Source: Halomicrobium salinisoli (GTDB taxonomy: Archaea; Halobacteriota; Halobacteria; Halobacteriales; Haloarculaceae). From it: a stretch of 64,000 nt of DNA. Numbering within the stretch: position 1 is the stretch's first letter; every line of letters begins with the position of its first letter. The notes beneath the pieces were generated by a model. The model had not been told where the DNA came from and searched no databases. It saw only the letters and a list, made by a program, of their open reading frames with translations. Positions 59,374 to 64,000 of this stretch are shown here, one piece after another. The DNA is taken from the NCBI RefSeq assembly GCF_020405185.1, contig NZ_CP084464.1, positions 1 through 64,000 of the forward strand. The letters run 5' to 3'. The translations under genes and the position numbers were made by a program.

Positions 59374-60024
59374 TCACGACGTCCGCCGGTGTCCCTCGTA
59401 CACCGCGGGCAGTCCCAGGGGGAGCGCCAGGAGCCCGAACCCGAGGAGGGCGTACCCGGCCCCGTTCCGACGACGCACCGCGAGCAGCGTCGCGACGACG
59501 CCGAACAGCGCGATCGCGTAGGCGGCGTTACTCCAGAGCGCGTCGTACGAGGAGCAGTACAGCCAGCAGACGAAAGTATACGAGGGAGCGTTCCAGGTCG
59601 GCGGCTGGAGCTTCGGCCAGAAGAACCGACAGTAGGTCGTCCACCCGAGCATCGCCAGCGTGGGAAGCCCGGCGAGCCACGTCGCCGACCCGAACGGCGT
59701 CCGGTGTCCGTACCGTCTGTAGCCCGCGAGAAACAGCGCCGGGAAACCGGCGATCCAGAGCCAGATGCCGACGGTGTAGGTCACTGGCCAGTGCTCGATC
59801 CGGGGCTGTGCGACCGGAAGTCGAAGCGACTCCGGCAGCGTCGCCCACGCGAACGAGGGGTCAGGCACCGGGTTCGTGACGAACGCGACCAGACAGAGCC
59901 CCGTTCCCACGAGCAGTCCGGAGAGGCCGAGCGTCGCGTACCGGTCGAGCCAGCCCGGTAGCGACGGGGTCGCCGTCGCGTGACGGCGGTCGGACGTCCG
60001 CGTCGTCCCTCGGCGCCGTCTCAT
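59374..60024 (-). CDS. Polytopic membrane protein, unknown
   Basis: A 216-residue membrane protein with about five helices: LSGLLVGTGLCLVAFVTN, YTVGIWLWIAGFPALFLAGY, WLAGLPTLAMLGWTTYCRFFW, and two at the C-terminus. It has conserved-looking aromatic segments (QPPTWNAPSYTFVCWLYCSSYD). The start overlaps the SHOCT gene stop by four bases. No family is recognised. Confidence 0.7.
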   Translation of the reverse strand: MRRRRGTTRTSDRRHATATPSLPGWLDRYATLGLSGLLVGTGLCLVAFVTNPVPDPSFAWATLPESLRLPVAQPRIEHWPVTYTVGIWLWIAGFPALFLAGYRRYGHRTPFGSATWLAGLPTLAMLGWTTYCRFFWPKLQPPTWNAPSYTFVCWLYCSSYDALWSNAAYAIALFGVVATLLAVRRRNGAGYALLGFGLLALPLGLPAVYEGHRRTS

Positions 60025-60389
60025 CGTCGGTCCGCGTCGCGTTCGAGCGCCGCTCTGCGCTGCTCGTATTCGTCGTCGGTCAGCTCGCCGCGGGCGTACG
60101 CGAGCCGGAGTTCCTCGAGCGCCGGGTCGGAATCGCCCTCCTCCCCCGCTACCGCTCGATAGAGGAGGTAGCCACCGCCGACGAGGGCGGCGAGGAACAG
60201 GAGCTGCATCGCGATTCCGACGACGAACAGCCACCAGGGCATCGCTCCGTCGCCCCACATTCCACCGCCCATCATCGGCCCGAATCCCATCATCCCGGAG
60301 CCCATGCCGAGCATCGGAACGACGACGAACGCGCCGACGATGACGAGGAGAATCGTTACCAGCCGCGCGTCGTCCGTGGTTTCTGACAT
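60021..60389 (-). CDS. SHOCT-domain membrane protein
   Basis: A 122-residue protein with two helices and a loop of Met/Gly-rich sequence (MGSGMMGFGPMMGGGMWGDGAM) between them, and a C-terminal SHOCT motif (DPALEELRLAYARGELTDDEYEQRRAALE). The Met-rich loop could bind Cu(I), which would fit the neighbouring metal permease. ATG 60389 is taken. It is divergent from the YHS permease gene. Confidence 0.82.
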   Translation of the reverse strand: MSETTDDARLVTILLVIVGAFVVVPMLGMGSGMMGFGPMMGGGMWGDGAMPWWLFVVGIAMQLLFLAALVGGGYLLYRAVAGEEGDSDPALEELRLAYARGELTDDEYEQRRAALERDADRR

Positions 60390-60568
60390 CTGTGTTCCCT
60401 CCGTGAGTCCGTCTCTATCGTCGAGTACGTGGTCGCGATTCAATGCGATTGCGGCTCAGAATCAGGCGAAACGGACCCGTTCAGTTTGTGAATCCACAGT
60501 CCAGGAGGCCGCCGAAGATAGGTATCCTAAGCGCAATTGCAATAGACGATTCCTGCGATGTGACACGT

Positions 60569-61954
60569 ATGCAGGCGACAGCAATCGGGGGAGTGCTCGA
60601 GGCGCTCCGAATCGGTGTCGGATTTCTCTGGACAGCGGCGTGGGCGATCATCATGGGCCTCACGATCACGAGTCTCGTCCAGGTCTACGTCTCCAAGGAG
60701 CGGATGGCGGGGGTCCTGGGCGACGGTGACCTGAGCGGCCTCGCCAGGGCGACCGCGTTCGGGGCGGCGAGCAGTGGCTGCAGTTTCGGGGCCGTCGCCA
60801 TCGGGAAGGGACTGTTCAAGAAGGGCGCCCACGCGGTGAACTTCCTCGCGTTCATGTTCGCCTCGACGAACCTCATCGTCGAGCTCGGGCTGATGATCCT
60901 GCTGCTGCTGGGCTGGGAGTTCCTGCTCGCGGAACTGCTCGGCGGCGTCGTTCTCATCGCCGTCATGGCGGTCATCGTCCACCTCACGCTCCCCGAGAAC
61001 CTCTTCGACGACGTTCGGGAAACGCTCGCCGAGCGCGACCGGGACGCGGGCGTTACGGAAGACCCCACCTGCGGGATGGAAGGCAGCGACGAGTACACGC
61101 TCACGACAGACGGCGGTGAAACGCTGCGGTTCTGTTCGGAGGGCTGTCTGGAGACCTACCGCCAGCAGACGGCGAGCAGCGGGGGGTGGCGCGAGGAGCT
61201 GCTGTCGTGGGGCGGCTGGTACAGGATCGCCAATCAGTACCGCAAGGAGTGGTCGATGATCTGGACGGACGTCGTCGCGGGCTTTCTCATCTCCGGGTTC
61301 GTCATCGTCTTCGTCCCGCAGTGGGTCTGGAACGCCCTGTTCGTCCAGGGCGACGGCCTGCTCGTGACCGCCGAGAACGCGATCATGGGCGTTACCATCG
61401 CCGTCCTCAGCTTCGTCGGCAGCATGGGCAACGTCCCGTTCGCCGTCGCGCTCTGGGGCGGCGGCATCAGCTTCGCCGGCGTCATCGCGTTCGTCTACGC
61501 CGACCTCATCACGATTCCCGTGTTGAACGTCTATCGGAAGTACTACGGCTGGAAGGTCATGCTGTACATCCTCGGCGTCTTCTTCGTGACGATGGCGTTC
61601 ACGGGCTTCCTCATGGAACTGCTGTTCGACGCCCTCGGCATCGTCCCCGACCTGGCCGGTGGCGAGACGGCGACCGAGCAGACGTACTTCGAGCTCAACT
61701 ACACGTTCTACCTCAATCTCGTCGCCTTCGGCCTCTCCGGCTTTCTGCTGTTCGTCTATCGGCGGGGACTCGGCGCACCCGGACAGTATCGCGATCCGGT
61801 GTGTGGCATGCGGACCGACGACAGCGAGCCGGCGGCGACGCGAGACGGCGAGACGTACTACTTCTGCTCACGGACCTGCAGGGAGGCCTTCGAGGAGAAT
61901 CCAGACGAATACGCCACCGGACGCCCGATGGTGACGGAAGGCCACGACCACTGA
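60569..61954 (+). CDS. Permease (DUF318/ArsP-like) with two YHS domains
   Basis: A 461-residue membrane protein. GVLGDGDLSGLARATAFGAASSGCSFGAVAIGKGLFKKGAH and the second half SFVGSMGNVPFAVALWGGGISFAGVIAF are the DUF318/ArsP-like permease repeats. Two YHS/TRASH-like metal domains are added: one in the cytosolic loop between halves (DPTCGMEGSDEYT...RFCSEGCLETY) and one at the C-terminus (DPVCGMRTDD...YYFCSRTCREAF). Both have the Cys set for heavy metal binding. Likely a copper, silver or arsenic-type exporter. ATG 60569 begins the first amphipathic helix; the preceding frame is not coding. Confidence 0.88.
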   Translation: MQATAIGGVLEALRIGVGFLWTAAWAIIMGLTITSLVQVYVSKERMAGVLGDGDLSGLARATAFGAASSGCSFGAVAIGKGLFKKGAHAVNFLAFMFASTNLIVELGLMILLLLGWEFLLAELLGGVVLIAVMAVIVHLTLPENLFDDVRETLAERDRDAGVTEDPTCGMEGSDEYTLTTDGGETLRFCSEGCLETYRQQTASSGGWREELLSWGGWYRIANQYRKEWSMIWTDVVAGFLISGFVIVFVPQWVWNALFVQGDGLLVTAENAIMGVTIAVLSFVGSMGNVPFAVALWGGGISFAGVIAFVYADLITIPVLNVYRKYYGWKVMLYILGVFFVTMAFTGFLMELLFDALGIVPDLAGGETATEQTYFELNYTFYLNLVAFGLSGFLLFVYRRGLGAPGQYRDPVCGMRTDDSEPAATRDGETYYFCSRTCREAFEENPDEYATGRPMVTEGHDH

Positions 61955-62113
61955 CGGCCGTCCCGTCGCCGATTCGCGGCTACAGGGGGGGGCCGTCCGC
62001 GAGTCTCGTTCGGGCCCGTCTGAAGGCCGGTCCGCCCTGCCCGCGGCTGGGCGCTTCCCGAGTTCCGGGAATCGAGAGTCGATTTTATCTTGCTCGCTTC
62101 TGAAGTCAAACTG

Positions 62114-62563
62114 ATGTACGACCGGATCCTGCTATCGACGGACGGCACGGTCGCGTCGGAACGAGCAGCGGCCCACGCGCTCGACCTCGCAGCCGCGCAC
62201 GGCGCCGACCTCCACGTGCTCTACGTCGTCGACGAGGACGTCGTGACTGCCTACAGCGGCGACGAGTACGTCGACGAAGCCGAAGGGCCCGAGCACGGCC
62301 TCGAGGAACACGGTGAGGAGACGCTCGCGGACCTCCGTCGTCGAGCCTCGGAGGCCGGCGTCGACGTCGAGACGGCGATGCGCCACGGCCGCCCCGCCGA
62401 GGCCATCGTGGCGTACGCGGACGACCACGACGCGGACGTGCTCGTGCTCGGAACCAAACGCCGGCCGGACGAATACCGCGCCCTGCTCGGGAGCGTCACC
62501 GACCGCGTGCTCCGGTTGACCACCCGACCGGCGACCGTCGTGAAGACCGAGGTCAGCGAGTAG
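62114..62563 (+). CDS. UspA-family universal stress protein (single domain)
   Basis: A 149-residue UspA domain. It begins MYDRILLSTDGTVASERAAAHAL and ends GTKRRPDEYRALLGSVTDRVLRLTTRPATVVK. The nucleotide-binding glycines are partly replaced (GTKRRP instead of G-x2-G), so ATP binding is uncertain. It is separate from the permease by 159 bases that hold nothing notable, with TTTTATCTTG as possible TATA region. Confidence 0.88.
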   Translation: MYDRILLSTDGTVASERAAAHALDLAAAHGADLHVLYVVDEDVVTAYSGDEYVDEAEGPEHGLEEHGEETLADLRRRASEAGVDVETAMRHGRPAEAIVAYADDHDADVLVLGTKRRPDEYRALLGSVTDRVLRLTTRPATVVKTEVSE

Positions 62564-62730
62564 CGACTGCGCGGTCGGAAACGACCGTCGTCGGGCGTGA
62601 GACGGGTGCGCCGGCGATCGGACTCCTCGCGATCGATCGCGCCACGAGCGTCCCGTGGACGTCGACGCCCCGTCCCGGACGAACTGGTAACTACGGTTGT
62701 GCTCGCGACACCGGTCAGCGGCGGTTCACG

Positions 62731-63054
62731 ATGACCCCTGTCACGTCCCCGCGGCGGAAATTCACCGTGATGGCCGTCGGCGCGGTCCTCCTCCTCTCGC
62801 TCGGTACCGGCGTCGTCGCTGCGCAGTCGTTCGAGGGAGCGGGCTGAACGGCCGTCGTCGAGGCGGCCGCCGGCACCGTCCGGATCGACGGCAGCGTCGC
62901 CGGCGACGTCGACGTCGGCGGAGGCCACGTCGAGGTGAGCGAGACGGGGCGGTCGGCGGCGACCTGAACGCCGGCACCGGGTTCCACCGGGTGAACGGCG
63001 CGGTCGGCGGGGACGTGGACGCCGGTGGGTCGAGACTGGGTCCCCGAAGTTTGA
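62731..63054 (+). pseudogene. Decayed polymer-forming (bactofilin-like) protein gene
   Basis: From ATG 62731 a signal-like helix (FTVMAVGAVLLLSLGTGVVAAQ) is read, then TGA at 62845-62847 stops it. The same frame goes on with AAAGTVRIDGSVAGDVDVGGGHVEVSE, and after a one-base shift near 62948 the repeats GAVGGDLNAGTG and GAVGGDVDAGG continue. These glycine-rich beta repeats (GxVxGDV) are typical of bactofilin-like cytoskeletal/exported proteins. The in-frame stop, the frameshift and the missing C-terminal part show the gene is broken. Confidence 0.65.
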
Positions 63055-63081
63055 CGAGACGGGCACGCGACGTTCCCGTGG

Positions 63082-64000
63082 ATGGTCGATCCGGCCACTG
63101 ATCCGCTCTATCGCGTCGTGGTCCGCCTGGGAATCGCATTCGGCATCGGGGCACTCATCGGCTTCGAACGGGAACAGGCCGAGTCAGCCGGATCGATCGC
63201 GGGAAGCCGTACGTTCCCGCTGTTCGCGATCGTCGGTGCGCTGGTGCAGGCGTTCTTCCCGTCGATGCTCCCGGTCGTCCTGGCCGCCCTCGCGCTCGCG
63301 CTCACCGTGGCCTACGGGGCGAGAGCGTGGTTCGAGCGCGACGTCGGGCTCACGACGCTAACTGCCGCGCTCCTCACCGTCGTACTCGGGGCGATGACGA
63401 TGCACTCGGACCGCGGCGTCGTCGTGGCGGTCGTCGTGGGCGGGGTCGTCACGGTCCTGCTCTCCGCGAAGGGAGCGATCCACGAGTTCGCCGAGGGGAT
63501 CGACGAGCGGGAGCGCCGGGCGTCGGTCAAGTTCATCCTCGTCGTGCTGGTCGTCTACCCGCTGTTGCCCGACCGAGAACTCGACGCTCTGCTCGGACTC
63601 AACCCGCGGTTCGTCTGGCTCATGGTCGTCTTCGTCACCGCCCTGAGCTTCGCCGGGTACGTCCTGAGCCGGGTGATCGGCACCGAACGGGGGATCGCAG
63701 TGACTGGCGCGCTCGGCGGGTTCGTCTCCTCGACCGCGACGACGGTGTCGATGGCCGAACGGACGAGCGAGGCCGCGTCGCTCTCGCGGATCTGCGCCTT
63801 CTCGACCGTGATCGCGTCGGCCGTCATGTTCCCCCGGGCGCTCGTCGAGGTGGCCGTGGTCAACCGATCGCTCCTGCCGTCCGTCGCCCTCCCGCTCGGG
63901 GCTATGACCGTCGTTGGCGCCGTCGCCGCCGCCGCCCTCTACTGGCGAGCGACCGCAGAGTCGGACCTGGACGCCGACGTCGAGAACCCGTTTCAGCTGC
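63082..64000 (+). CDS. MgtC/SapB-family membrane protein with DUF4010 (partial)
   Basis: The reading frame opens at ATG 63082 and runs to the window edge without a stop, 306 residues so far. LGIAFGIGALIGFEREQAE and GSRTFPLFAIVGALVQAFF are the MgtC N-terminal motif, and the second part SVKFILVVLVVYPLLPDRELDALLGLNPRFVWLMVVFVTALSFAGYVLSRVIG the DUF4010 part, with GGFVSSTATTVSMA. Members affect Mg2+ or phosphate homeostasis. The C-terminus lies outside the window. Confidence 0.88.
   Translation, partial: MVDPATDPLYRVVVRLGIAFGIGALIGFEREQAESAGSIAGSRTFPLFAIVGALVQAFFPSMLPVVLAALALALTVAYGARAWFERDVGLTTLTAALLTVVLGAMTMHSDRGVVVAVVVGGVVTVLLSAKGAIHEFAEGIDERERRASVKFILVVLVVYPLLPDRELDALLGLNPRFVWLMVVFVTALSFAGYVLSRVIGTERGIAVTGALGGFVSSTATTVSMAERTSEAASLSRICAFSTVIASAVMFPRALVEVAVVNRSLLPSVALPLGAMTVVGAVAAAALYWRATAESDLDADVENPFQL

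Noticed and set aside
60522..60545. GTATCC-N12-CAATAG before the YHS permease.
   Set aside because: Wrong spacing and a poor left half; kept only as a remark.
1..64000. tRNA, rRNA, CRISPR arrays, complete insertion sequences or integrase attachment sites.
   Set aside because: Reading both strands showed no cloverleaf-like segment with a TTCGAATC-type arm, no rRNA, no spaced repeats and no transposase frame.

Overview
The window comes from a high-GC haloarchaeon (class Halobacteria). The proteins are strongly acidic, leaders are often absent with TATA-like boxes about 25 bases before the start codon, several exported proteins carry twin-arginine signals, and HTH_10 (Bat-type), HalOD1 and tandem UspA genes are present. 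The genus cannot be fixed from the sequence. No rRNA, tRNA or CRISPR array was found. The first 100 bases before the Mrp gene hold nothing recognisable.

Layout. 0-5 kb: two Mrp/NBP35 P-loop ATPases flank a less GC-rich patch, a DoxX-like protein and a CPBP protease. 3.7-15.9 kb: one long leftward operon for a respiratory nitrate reductase. In transcription order it has a membrane protein, Rieske protein, cytochrome b, small membrane protein, NarG (Tat-exported, outward-facing type), NarH, a haem-b type gamma subunit, a NarJ-like chaperone, a membrane protein, a His/Cys-rich HEAT-repeat protein and the second Mrp ATPase. Two of its genes carry an in-frame 64-bp palindromic repeat. Its upstream region holds a CGAA-N4-TTCG dyad and an 86-bp MITE-like element.

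16-35 kb: mixed stress and metabolism genes: five UspA loci in the window (four here), a P1B metal ATPase, a HEPN-nucleotidyltransferase toxin/antitoxin-type pair, an SDR, a VIT/DUF211 pair, several regulators, a zinc ribbon protein and an acyl-CoA ligase. 35-47 kb: a sulfur/thiol island with thioredoxin and its reductase, a Cys-containing HTH regulator, a TauE/SafE exporter, a PiT-family permease, two YeeE/YedE halves, a rhodanese-persulfide dioxygenase fusion, two TusA-like carriers, a DsrE-like protein, a class V aminotransferase, and an SQR-like flavoprotein with DUF1641. 47-64 kb: an ion channel, a DUF302-multicopper oxidase pair, cytochrome bd oxidase (cydAB), an M20 peptidase plus CoA-disulfide-reductase-like enzyme, a DsbA protein with three small Cys-containing membrane proteins, methyltransferases, a permease with two YHS domains, a decayed gene and a partial MgtC protein.

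Main result. A 23-bp dyad, consensus GTATTG-N11-CAATAC, recurs between 35.4 and 55.8 kb, before the trx, TauE, TusA/DsrE, aminotransferase, SQR and CoA-disulfide-reductase-like transcription units, with weaker copies before the rhodanese-dioxygenase and DUF302 genes. In most of these promoters it directly abuts the upstream edge of a TATA-like box. I found no comparable copy elsewhere in the window by eye. This suggests an undescribed archaeal sulfane-sulfur/thiol regulon, possibly controlled by the three-cysteine HTH protein at 35840-36244. All family assignments come from reading motifs, not from database searches.
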